Below are positions 1-6,698 of a DNA stretch of 8,807 bases, piece by piece. Position 1 is the first letter of the stretch; every line of letters begins with the position of its first letter. The notes under the pieces were generated by a model. The model did not search any database and was not told the origin of the DNA. It was given only the letters and a program-made list of their open reading frames with translations. Position numbers and translations under genes: made by a program. The DNA comes from Candidatus Blautia equi (GTDB lineage: Bacteria > Bacillota > Clostridia > Lachnospirales > Lachnospiraceae): NCBI GenBank assembly GCA_018064695.1, contig JAGHUU010000266.1:1-8807 (forward strand), read 5' to 3'.

Positions 1-815
1 TGGATAAGAGTGTGACTATTCCGCTCTGTATCCTCTGCGGTCTTGCAGCAGCTTTTGTTGTACTTATGTACATCATGGTACCGTTTGGCGCGCTGTTCAC
101 CCTCTGGGGCAGAAACTACAGCCTCAGCCTTAAGTGGTTCCAGTATATGTTTAAGACCAGCGGTCTTAAGGCATTTAAGGATTCCTTCGTGCTTTCCCTT
201 ATTGCGGCACCTGTGACGGCATTGCTGTCTATGGTGATCTCTTATCTTGTTGTTAAGAGAAAATTTAAGAGCAAAGGCTTTATTGAGTTCGTTTCCATGC
301 TTGCCATGGCTGTTCCGGGTACTGTTCTCGGTATCGGATATATCCGCGGTTATGCAAATGGTATTTTCCGTACAGGTCTCATGCAGCAGATCTACGGTAC
401 CGGACTGATCCTCATCATCGTATTCGTAGTTCGAAGCCTGCCTACAGGTACCAGAAGCGGTATTTCCGCCCTTCGTCAGATCGACCCTTCCATTGAGGAG
501 TCCGCTTATGACATGGGAGCAAATTCCGCAAAGGTGTTTACCAGCGTAACGCTGCCGCTTATCAAGGATTCCTTCTTCAGCGGTCTTGTTACTGCCTTTG
601 TAAGAAGTATCACGGCTATCTCCGCCATTATTCTTCTGGTTACCCCACAGTTCCTGCTCATCACCTGTCAGATCAACGAGCAGGCGGAGAAGGGCAATTA
701 CGGCGTAGCCTGCGCTTATGCTACGGTGCTGATCATCATCACCTACGGTATGGTGCTTATTATGAACGGATTCATCAGACTCTTCGGAACCAGCCGGAGA
801 ATTAAGGAGGATTGA
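1..815 (+). CDS. ABC transporter permease, FbpB/PotB-type, C-terminal part (5' end outside window)
   Basis: This is the inner-membrane channel subunit of a binding-protein-dependent importer. The frame is open to the left edge, with the first full codon at base 3 (reading D-K-S before the GTG at 12), so the gene begins upstream and 270 codons are visible. Counting from the GTG at 12, hydrophobic segments lie near residues 8-30, 57-82, 90-111, 131-147, 188-212 and 230-258. The cytoplasmic EAA loop that docks the ATPase lies at about 162-182 (ESAYDMGA then TLPLI). The preceding RSLPTGTRSGISALRQIDPS stretch resembles the second half of duplicated ferric-iron permeases, which are usually about 550 residues. 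The stop lies one base before the next ATG, so this gene and the ATPase are surely co-transcribed. The substrate could be ferric iron, a polyamine or an aminoethylphosphonate-like compound. The binding protein is not in the window. Confidence 0.88.
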   Translation, partial: DKSVTIPLCILCGLAAAFVVLMYIMVPFGALFTLWGRNYSLSLKWFQYMFKTSGLKAFKDSFVLSLIAAPVTALLSMVISYLVVKRKFKSKGFIEFVSMLAMAVPGTVLGIGYIRGYANGIFRTGLMQQIYGTGLILIIVFVVRSLPTGTRSGISALRQIDPSIEESAYDMGANSAKVFTSVTLPLIKDSFFSGLVTAFVRSITAISAIILLVTPQFLLITCQINEQAEKGNYGVACAYATVLIIITYGMVLIMNGFIRLFGTSRRIKED

Positions 816-816
816 C

Positions 817-1893
817 ATGGCAAAGGAAAAGAAAGGTGTGAGACTGGAGCATATCTCCAAGATCTACCAGGACCCAAAGACAAAAAAAGAATTTTATGCG
901 GTAAAAGATACCACCCTTGAGATAGAACCGGGAACCTTCGTAACATTGCTTGGTCCTTCCGGATGCGGTAAAACCACCACACTTCGTATGATCGCCGGAT
1001 TTGAGAGTCCGGATGAGGGTGAGATCTACCTTGGAAACGAGGCAATCAACGAGCTGACACCAAACAAGCGTGACACAGCCATGGTTTTCCAGAGCTATGC
1101 GCTGCTTCCGCATTATAATGTATTTGATAACGTAGCTTATGGACTGAAGATCCGTAAGCTGCCTAAAGATGTCATCAAAGAGAAAGTAATGAACATCCTG
1201 AAGCTTGTGGAGCTGGAGGGAATGGAGAGCCGTATGACCAACCAGCTATCCGGTGGACAGCAGCAGCGAGTTGCTCTTGCCCGTGCACTGGTACTTGAGC
1301 CGGGTGTGCTCTTATTCGATGAGCCTCTCAGCAACCTGGATGCAAAGCTCCGTGTTACCATGAGAACCGAGATCCGTAAGATCCAGCAGAAGGTGGGAAT
1401 CACTGCAATCTATGTTACCCACGATCAGTCCGAGGCTATGAGTATCTCTGATAAGATCATCATCATGAGCAAGGGTAAAGTGGAGCAGATCGGAACCCCT
1501 CGCGAAGTATATTATCATCCAAATTCCAAATTTGTTGCGGATTTCATTGGCGAGGCAAACTTCTTAAAAGCCTCCGTTCTTGCAGCGGATGAGGAGAAGG
1601 CTGAGATCTCTGTAGACGGACAGAAGCTTACGGTTAAGAACTTTGCCGGCGCAAAGGCAGGAGACGAGGCTTCACTGGTACTGAGACCTGAGGCAGTGGC
1701 ACTTGCGGAGGATGGACTTCTTGAGTGTACCGTCACCCTGTCTACATTCATGGGTGCTTATCAGTATTATCAGGTTCAGGTTGCAGATATCACTGTGCAG
1801 CTGACAGATTATAATCCTGTGAATAAGAGGATCTTTGAAGTCGGGGAGAAGGCGAAGCTTAGCTTTGATCCAAATGGAGTCTACATTCTTTGA
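817..1893 (+). CDS. ABC transporter ATP-binding protein, FbpC/PotA/MalK-type with TOBE domain
   Basis: This 358-residue ATPase energises the importer whose permease lies immediately upstream. It has the full nucleotide-binding set: Walker A GPSGCGKTT (46-54), Q-loop Gln92 in VFQSYALLPH, signature LSGGQ (144-148), Walker B LLFDE (165-169), D-loop SNLD (172-175) and switch His202 in VTHDQSEA. The stretch QIGTPREVYYHP (224-235) and a C-terminal TOBE-like beta domain (about 280-355) place it in the MalK/PotA/FbpC group of solute importers. The start is fixed by AAGGAGG at 804-810, six bases before the ATG. With an FbpB-type permease partner, ferric iron is a reasonable guess, but spermidine/putrescine and 2-aminoethylphosphonate systems share the same architecture. 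No hairpin terminator is evident in 1894-1950, so some read-through into icd is possible. Confidence 0.9.
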   Translation: MAKEKKGVRLEHISKIYQDPKTKKEFYAVKDTTLEIEPGTFVTLLGPSGCGKTTTLRMIAGFESPDEGEIYLGNEAINELTPNKRDTAMVFQSYALLPHYNVFDNVAYGLKIRKLPKDVIKEKVMNILKLVELEGMESRMTNQLSGGQQQRVALARALVLEPGVLLFDEPLSNLDAKLRVTMRTEIRKIQQKVGITAIYVTHDQSEAMSISDKIIIMSKGKVEQIGTPREVYYHPNSKFVADFIGEANFLKASVLAADEEKAEISVDGQKLTVKNFAGAKAGDEASLVLRPEAVALAEDGLLECTVTLSTFMGAYQYYQVQVADITVQLTDYNPVNKRIFEVGEKAKLSFDPNGVYIL

Positions 1894-1952
1894 GAGCCTG
1901 GGTGAGTTCCTGGGGATGGTGGCAAAGGTCCATTTTAGCTGAAAAGAGGGTA

Positions 1953-1981
1953 TTGACGTTTACACTTTAATTCGATAAAAT
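1953..1981 (+). promoter_or_regulatory. Predicted sigma-A promoter of icd
   Basis: TTGACG (1953-1958) and TAAAAT (1976-1981) are separated by 17 bases, a near-consensus housekeeping promoter. Transcription would start near 1988, giving a leader of roughly 47 bases before the ATG at 2035. The promoter follows the ABC operon after about 60 bases in which no gene is seen. Confidence 0.75.
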
Positions 1982-2001
1982 ATCTGCGATTGATTTATGA
2001 G

Positions 2002-2018
2002 GAATATTTTACATATTC
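2002..2018 (+). promoter_or_regulatory. Inverted repeat in the icd leader
   Basis: GAATAT (2002-2007) and ATATTC (2013-2018) form a perfect 6-base inverted repeat around a 5-base centre. It lies just downstream of the predicted start of transcription and two bases ahead of the ribosome site (AAGGGG, 2021-2026). It could be a repressor operator or a weak hairpin. It is AT-rich, so chance is a real alternative. Confidence 0.3.
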
Positions 2019-2034
2019 GAAAGGGGATATTATT

Positions 2035-3243
2035 ATGAGTAAAATTCAGATGCAGACTCCGCTGGTTGAGATGGACGGAGATGAGATGACCAGAATTCTC
2101 TGGAAAATGATCAAGGACGAACTCCTCACTCCATTTGTAGAGCTGAACACCGAGTACTACGATCTTGGACTTCCATACAGAAATGAGACCAACGATCAGG
2201 TTACTGTTGATGCAGCAGAGGCTACTAAGAAGTATGGTGTAGCTGTTAAGTGTGCTACCATCACTCCAAACGCAGCACGTGTGAAAGAGTATGATCTGAA
2301 AGAAATGTGGAAGAGCCCTAACGGCACGATCCGTGCTATGCTGGACGGCACTGTATTCCGTGCACCGATCATCGCAAAAGGCATTGAGCCAAACGTAAAG
2401 ACCTGGAAGAAGCCAATCACTCTTGCACGTCACGCTTACGGTGATGTTTATAAAAACGCTGAGATGATCATCCCTGGTGCAGGCAAAGTAGAGCTTGTTT
2501 ATACCGCAGCAGACGGAACAGAGGAGCGCGTTACTGTACATGAGTTCAAAGGACCTGGCGTGGTTCAGGGCATGCATAACCTGGATGCTTCTATTTCCAG
2601 TTTTGCCCGCAGCTGCTTTGAGTACGCACTCAGCACCCAGCAGGATGTATGGTTCTCCAGCAAAGATACCATTTCCAAGAAATATGACCATACCTTTAAA
2701 GATATCTTTGAGGAGATCTTTAATAACGAGTATAAAGAGAAATTTGAGAAGGCCGGAATCACTTATTTCTACACCCTCATTGATGATGCTGTAGCACGTG
2801 TTATGAAAGCTGAGGGCGGCTTTATCTGGGCCTGCAAGAACTATGACGGAGATGTTATGAGTGACATGGTTTCCTCCGCATTCGGTTCCCTGGCTATGAT
2901 GACCTCCGTTCTTGTTTCTCCTCACGGCTATTTCGAGTACGAGGCAGCTCACGGCACCGTTCAGAGACATTACTACAAACATCTGAAGGGTGAGGAGACC
3001 TCCACCAACTCAGTAGCTACCATTTTTGCATGGACCGGAGCTCTTAAGAAACGCGGCGAGCTGGATGGCAATACTGCACTTGCAGAGTTTGCAGATAAGC
3101 TTGAGAAGGCAACCCTTGCAACCATCGAAAACGGAAAGATGACCAAGGACCTTGCCCTTATCACATCTATCGAGAATCCAACAGTTCTTAACAGCCGTGA
3201 CTTTATTCTTGCGATCCGTGAAGAGCTTGAGAAAATGATGTAA
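2035..3243 (+). CDS. icd: NADP-dependent isocitrate dehydrogenase, eukaryotic-type (subfamily II)
   Basis: This cytoplasmic enzyme oxidises isocitrate to 2-oxoglutarate, CO2 and NADPH, in an anaerobe probably mainly for glutamate synthesis. The 402-residue product follows the human IDH1-like family closely: TITPNAARVKEY (75-86), WKSPNGTIR (92-100), TVFR (106-109) and LARHAYGD (130-137). Arg100, Arg109 and Arg132 are the substrate arginines and share the human numbering. Metal ligands are expected at Asp250/251 and in NYDGDVMSD (Asp273, Asp277), and the catalytic Lys is at 210 in FSSKDT. Arg311-His312 after EAAHGTVQ match the pair that binds the NADP 2'-phosphate. The ATG at 2035 has AAGGGG at 2021-2026. 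An upstream TTG at 1990 is in frame but would add 15 residues unlike the family. No citrate synthase or aconitase gene is in the window. The gene has its own promoter and terminator. Confidence 0.96.
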   Translation: MSKIQMQTPLVEMDGDEMTRILWKMIKDELLTPFVELNTEYYDLGLPYRNETNDQVTVDAAEATKKYGVAVKCATITPNAARVKEYDLKEMWKSPNGTIRAMLDGTVFRAPIIAKGIEPNVKTWKKPITLARHAYGDVYKNAEMIIPGAGKVELVYTAADGTEERVTVHEFKGPGVVQGMHNLDASISSFARSCFEYALSTQQDVWFSSKDTISKKYDHTFKDIFEEIFNNEYKEKFEKAGITYFYTLIDDAVARVMKAEGGFIWACKNYDGDVMSDMVSSAFGSLAMMTSVLVSPHGYFEYEAAHGTVQRHYYKHLKGEETSTNSVATIFAWTGALKKRGELDGNTALAEFADKLEKATLATIENGKMTKDLALITSIENPTVLNSRDFILAIREELEKMM

Positions 3244-3257
3244 TATTTATGAACTGA

Positions 3258-3307
3258 AACGCTGAAATCCAGTTATAGAACCGGATTTCAGCGTTTTTTG
3301 CTTTTTT
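3258..3307 (+). terminator. Strong Rho-independent terminator of icd
   Basis: A perfect 13-base stem (AACGCTGAAATCC at 3258-3270 with GGATTTCAGCGTT at 3283-3295) closes a 12-base loop. It is followed by a T run at 3294-3299 and a second one at 3302-3307. The hairpin starts 15 bases after the icd stop codon. Confidence 0.93.
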
Positions 3308-3326
3308 CTGATATATGTGTTATGAT
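3298..3326 (+). promoter_or_regulatory. Predicted sigma-A promoter of the glmU-like/glmM/udp/cdd operon
   Basis: TTGCTT (3298-3303) and TATGAT (3321-3326) are 17 bases apart. A TG at 3318-3319 forms an extended -10 (TGTTATGAT). Transcription would start near 3333, leaving a leader of about 46 bases. The -35 box lies within the T-rich tail of the icd terminator, so the two units abut without spare DNA. Confidence 0.7.
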
Positions 3327-3378
3327 AGTGTAATCTAAATACTAGATAATATATGACTAATCCATTCAGGAGGCTTTT

Positions 3379-4041
3379 ATGTATACTATTCATGACCTGT
3401 ATGATCTGGATCATACAATTGCAAAAGACTATTTATCACAGTTTACCTATCCATGGGAGGCTTTAAAGGGCATCAAAGATCTGATTCTCTCTATCGGACC
3501 TACTCTGGGAGAGGACTATGAGGAGGTATCCGAGAATGTGTGGGTGCATAAGACCGCTAAGGTGTTTACCAGCGCTTATCTTGGTGCACCATGTATCATC
3601 GGACCAAATACCGAAGTAAGACACTGCGCATTCATCCGCGGTTCAGCACTTGTTGGAGCTGACTGTGTAGTTGGAAATTCCTGCGAGCTTAAGAATGTCA
3701 TTCTTTTTGACCATGTGCAGACTCCTCACTACAACTATGTTGGCGATTCCATTCTGGGTTATTTTTCTCATATGGGAGCAGGCTCCATCACTTCTAACGT
3801 AAAATCCGACAAGAAGCTGGTAGTGGTTCATAACGGTGAGGAGCATATTGAGACCGGTGTTAAGAAGTTCGGCGCTATGCTTGGCGATTATGTTGAGGTA
3901 GGCTGCAACTCCGTACTGAATCCGGGGACTGTCATCGGCAGACATTCCAATATCTATCCAACCAGCTGCGTGCGCGGCGTGATTCCTGCAAACAGTATCC
4001 ATAAAAATAACGGTACTGTGATCGCAAAGAAAGAGGACTAA
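3379..4041 (+). CDS. GlmU-acetyltransferase-like left-handed beta-helix protein (no uridylyltransferase domain)
   Basis: This 220-residue protein has a helical N-terminal part (about 1-50) and then hexapeptide repeats of the LpxA/GlmU left-handed beta-helix type (about 52-205). From Arg87 to Lys146 it lines up without gaps with the E. coli GlmU acetyltransferase domain: Arg87=R333, Lys105=K351, His117=H363 (catalytic base), Tyr120=Y366, Asn140=N386 and Lys146=K392. The recognisable blocks are PHYNYVGD (116-123) and GAGSITSN (133-140). The N377 position is His131 and Y387 is Val141. I infer acetylation of glucosamine 1-phosphate or a similar sugar phosphate, using acetyl-CoA. The roughly 230-residue pyrophosphorylase half of GlmU is absent, so it cannot make UDP-GlcNAc alone. 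The start has AGGAGG at 3368-3373. A GlmM-type gene follows 13 bases later, which fits the preceding pathway step. A structural or carbonic-anhydrase-like role is less likely. Confidence 0.8.
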   Translation: MYTIHDLYDLDHTIAKDYLSQFTYPWEALKGIKDLILSIGPTLGEDYEEVSENVWVHKTAKVFTSAYLGAPCIIGPNTEVRHCAFIRGSALVGADCVVGNSCELKNVILFDHVQTPHYNYVGDSILGYFSHMGAGSITSNVKSDKKLVVVHNGEEHIETGVKKFGAMLGDYVEVGCNSVLNPGTVIGRHSNIYPTSCVRGVIPANSIHKNNGTVIAKKED

Positions 4042-4054
4042 AAGGAGAAGTATA

Positions 4055-5398
4055 ATGGGAAAATACTTTGGAACAGACGGCTTTCGCGGGGAAGCCAACA
4101 AAAACCTGACTTATGAGCATGCCATTAAGATCGGCCGGTTCCTTGGCTGGTATTACGGTGAGAGACTGAATAAAAAGGCAAAAATCGTCATCGGCAAGGA
4201 TACCAGACGTTCTTCATATATGTTTGAGTATGCTTTATGTACCGGCCTTATGGCTTCCGGCGCAGACGCATATATTATGCATGTAACCACAACACCATCC
4301 GTAGCATATATCACCCATGTGGATGATTTCGACTGCGGAATCATGATCAGCGCTTCTCATAATCCATATTATGACAATGGAATCAAGCTTCTGAATGGAA
4401 ACGGTGAGAAGATGGATGAGGAGACCATTCTTAAGGTTGAGGAATACATTGACGGACTGGTAGAGATCCCGGTTGCAACAAGAGATGTTGGCCGTACTGT
4501 GGATTATGTGGCAGGCCGTAACCGCTATATTGGATACCTGATCTCCCTCTGCAATTTCAGCTTCAAGAATGTGAAGGTTGGTCTGGATGCAGCCAACGGT
4601 GCCGCATGGACCACTGCAAAGGCTGTGTTCGACGCTCTTGGCGCAAAAACCTATGTGATCAACGCAGAGCCGGATGGATACAATATCAACACCGACTGCG
4701 GCAGTACCCATATTGAACATCTTCAGAAATTTGTTGTGGACAATGGACTGGACGTAGGCTTTGCTTACGACGGTGATGCCGACCGCTGCCTCTGTGTGGA
4801 TGAAAAGGGAAATGTACTCACAGGAGATCACATCATCTACATTTATGGCTGTTACATGAAAGAGCGCGGTAAGCTTGTAAACAATAAAGTTGTCACAACT
4901 GTTATGAGCAACTTTGGTCTCTACAAAGCGCTGGATAAAGTGGGTATTGAATATGATAAGACCAAGGTAGGCGATAAATACGTATACGAGAACATGCTGC
5001 AGACCGGCAACCGTATTGGCGGAGAGCAGAGCGGACATATCATCTTTACCAAGTATGCAACAACCGGTGATGGAATCCTCACCAGCTTAAAGATGATGGA
5101 AGTCATGCTTGCCAAGAAAAAGGCTATGAGCGAGCTGGCTGCCCCTGTTGTATATTATCCGCAGGTGCTTAAGAATGTTCGTGTTAAGAGCAAACCGGAC
5201 GCACAGAACGACCCTGACGTACAGGCAGCTGTAGCTAAGGTCGCAGAGCAGCTTGGCGATGACGGACGCATTCTGGTGAGAGAATCCGGAACAGAACCTG
5301 TCATCCGTGTTATGGTTGAGGCCGGCAGCGATGCACTCTGTGAAGAACTGGTAGACGGCGTGATTGAGGTTATCAAATCCAAAGGTCATCTGGCTTAA
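4055..5398 (+). CDS. glmM: Phosphoglucosamine mutase-type phosphohexomutase
   Basis: This 447-residue enzyme of the alpha-D-phosphohexomutase family is expected to convert glucosamine 6-phosphate to glucosamine 1-phosphate on the way to UDP-GlcNAc and cell wall. All four family signatures are present: FGTDGFRG (5-12), the phosphoserine loop ISASHNP with Ser101, the Mg2+ loop DGDADR (239-244), and the sugar loop GGEQSGH (322-328). The C-terminal phosphate loop RESGTEP is at 409-415. GEQSGH and the length of about 450 residues favour GlmM over PGM/PMM. The start has AAAGGAG at 4041-4047, and translation follows the beta-helix gene closely. The gene is not in the cdaA-cdaR-glmM arrangement common in Firmicutes. 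It precedes udp by 25 bases, so it may be a second paralogue, and action on ribose 1-phosphate from Udp is possible but unproven. Confidence 0.9.
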   Translation: MGKYFGTDGFRGEANKNLTYEHAIKIGRFLGWYYGERLNKKAKIVIGKDTRRSSYMFEYALCTGLMASGADAYIMHVTTTPSVAYITHVDDFDCGIMISASHNPYYDNGIKLLNGNGEKMDEETILKVEEYIDGLVEIPVATRDVGRTVDYVAGRNRYIGYLISLCNFSFKNVKVGLDAANGAAWTTAKAVFDALGAKTYVINAEPDGYNINTDCGSTHIEHLQKFVVDNGLDVGFAYDGDADRCLCVDEKGNVLTGDHIIYIYGCYMKERGKLVNNKVVTTVMSNFGLYKALDKVGIEYDKTKVGDKYVYENMLQTGNRIGGEQSGHIIFTKYATTGDGILTSLKMMEVMLAKKKAMSELAAPVVYYPQVLKNVRVKSKPDAQNDPDVQAAVAKVAEQLGDDGRILVRESGTEPVIRVMVEAGSDALCEELVDGVIEVIKSKGHLA

Positions 5399-5423
5399 TG
5401 ACCTCTTTAAGGAGGATGAAAAG

Positions 5424-6212
5424 ATGCAGAACTATTCAGGAGAAGAAGGCTTACAGTATCATCTGCAGATCAGACCGGGAGATGTGGGCAGATATGTGAT
5501 CCTGCCCGGTGATCCTAAGAGATGTGCCAAAATTGCAGCGCATTTTGATGATCCGGTTCTCATTGCAGACAGCAGAGAATATGTGACTTATACAGGCTAT
5601 CTGGACGGAGAAAAAGTCAGTGTTACTTCCACAGGTATTGGTGGACCATCTGCCTCTATTGCCATGGAGGAACTCTGGAGATGCGGTGCTGACACATTTA
5701 TCCGTGTGGGTACCTGCGGAGGAATGGATCTGGATGTGAAAGGCGGCGATATCGTAGTGGCTACCGGAGCCATCCGTATGGAAGGCACCAGTAAAGAATA
5801 TGCGCCAATCGAGTTTCCGGCCGTTCCAAGCCTTGAGGTAACCAATGCACTGGTTCAGGCGGCTAGAAAGCTTGGCTACCGCTATCATGCAGGCGTGGTG
5901 CAGTGTAAAGATGCTTTTTATGGTCAGCATGACCCGCAGCTGATGCCGGTGCATTACGAGCTTATGAACAAATGGGATGCATGGATGCGCCTTGGATGCA
6001 AGGCATCTGAGATGGAGTCAGCAGCATTATTTATCGTCGGACAGTATCTGCACGTGCGAGTTGGTTCTGATTTTCTGGTAATGGGAAATCAGGAGAGAAA
6101 TGCCCGTGCTCTGGATAATCCTATTGTGCATGATACGGAATCCGCTATAAAGGTTGGCGTGGAGGCCATCCGTCTGCTGATCCGGGAGGACAGAGAGAAT
6201 GCCGGAAAATAA
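5424..6212 (+). CDS. udp: Uridine phosphorylase (NP-I nucleoside phosphorylase family)
   Basis: This 262-residue cytoplasmic enzyme splits uridine with phosphate into uracil and ribose 1-phosphate. It matches bacterial Udp along its length: VILPGDPKR (25-33, phosphate site, Arg33), SREYVTY with Arg51, STGIGGPSASIAMEEL (69-84), IRVGTCGG (93-100, Arg94) and the ribose-binding SEMESAAL (195-202, Glu196-Met-Glu198 at the E. coli positions). The base-recognition loop reads FYGQHDPQLMP (165-175). It is shorter than E. coli FYPGQERYD and has no obvious match for the uracil-binding Arg168, so base preference may differ. The ATG at 5424 has AAGGAGG at 5409-5415. A longer in-frame TTG start at 5364 would overlap glmM and lacks a ribosome site. 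The downstream cdd gene overlaps by 14 bases, which implies translational coupling. Confidence 0.9.
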   Translation: MQNYSGEEGLQYHLQIRPGDVGRYVILPGDPKRCAKIAAHFDDPVLIADSREYVTYTGYLDGEKVSVTSTGIGGPSASIAMEELWRCGADTFIRVGTCGGMDLDVKGGDIVVATGAIRMEGTSKEYAPIEFPAVPSLEVTNALVQAARKLGYRYHAGVVQCKDAFYGQHDPQLMPVHYELMNKWDAWMRLGCKASEMESAALFIVGQYLHVRVGSDFLVMGNQERNARALDNPIVHDTESAIKVGVEAIRLLIREDRENAGK

Positions 6213-6648
6213 ATCATCTTTGATTACAGAAGCAATGAAAAGAAAACTGCTGGAAGAAGCGATTGAGGCACGGAAATTTGCCTATGTGCCATATTCCAAT
6301 TTCAGAGTAGGCGCAGCCCTCCTTACTGAAGATGGGCAGATCATACGCGGATGCAATATTGAAAATGCCGCCTATGGTCCCACCAACTGTGCTGAGAGAA
6401 CCGCTTTCTTTAAAGCTATCTCAGAGGGTATTATGGATTTTCAGGCTATCGCTATTGTTGGCGGCGCAGGAGACGAGCTCTCAGAGGGCATAACAGCTCC
6501 CTGCGGTATCTGCCGGCAGGTTATGCAGGAGTTCTGTGATCCGGGCAGCTTTCTGGTTATTCTGGGTAAACGCGACGGAAGCTATGAGGAATATCTGTTA
6601 AGAGAAGTTCTTCCCTTTGGCTTTTCACCTAGAGACTTAAAATACTGA
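6199..6648 (+). CDS. cdd: Cytidine deaminase
   Basis: This 149-residue zinc enzyme hydrolyses cytidine (and deoxycytidine) to uridine and ammonia. It is the small homotetrameric type with three cysteine ligands: Cys64-Ala-Glu66 in TNCAERTA, where Glu66 is the proton shuttle, and Cys102/Cys105 in PCGICRQ. The substrate loop YSNFRVGAAL (32-41) and GCNIENAAYG (51-60) are intact. The ATG at 6199 lies inside the end of udp in another frame and has GGGAGGA at 6184-6190. Being last in the operon and overlapping udp, it supplies uridine directly to that enzyme. About ten residues precede the usual family start, a small extension. No internal anomaly is seen. Confidence 0.96.
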   Translation: MPENKSSLITEAMKRKLLEEAIEARKFAYVPYSNFRVGAALLTEDGQIIRGCNIENAAYGPTNCAERTAFFKAISEGIMDFQAIAIVGGAGDELSEGITAPCGICRQVMQEFCDPGSFLVILGKRDGSYEEYLLREVLPFGFSPRDLKY

Positions 6649-6652
6649 ACAT

Positions 6653-6690
6653 AAAAAAGAGACAGGATACGAATTCCTGTCTCTTTCTGT
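6653..6690. terminator. Bidirectional intrinsic terminator between convergent cdd and upp
   Basis: A perfect 12-base stem (AAAGAGACAGGA at 6656-6667 with TCCTGTCTCTTT at 6675-6686) closes a 7-base loop. On the minus strand it is followed by six T (complement of the A run 6653-6658), ideal for upp. On the plus strand the tail is only TTTCTGTATAT, so termination after cdd is probably weaker. The stem begins 7 bases after the cdd stop and ends 12 bases before the upp stop. Confidence 0.88.
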
Positions 6691-6698
6691 ATATATCA

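Noticed and set aside
1894..1950. Possible terminator after the ABC ATPase gene
   Set aside because: I found only short direct repeats (CCTGGG twice) and no stem followed by a T run, so no intrinsic terminator can be claimed.
1990..2034. N-terminal extension of icd from the TTG at 1990
   Set aside because: The added 15 residues span the ribosome site of the ATG at 2035 and overlap the predicted transcription start; the family begins at MSKIQMQTPL.
1960..2982. Open frame of 340 codons on the minus strand opposite icd
   Set aside because: It lies antisense to a certain gene, has no ribosome site or recognisable domain, and its Cys/His/Ser-rich composition is typical of a shadow frame.
4235..5038. 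Open frame of 267 codons on the minus strand opposite glmM
   Set aside because: It is fully inside an unmistakable GlmM gene, and its composition and lack of motifs mark it as a shadow.
5398..5499. Short frame starting at the TAATGA overlap of the glmM stop, about 33 codons
   Set aside because: It has no ribosome site and overlaps the well-supported udp start in another frame; the product is basic and featureless.
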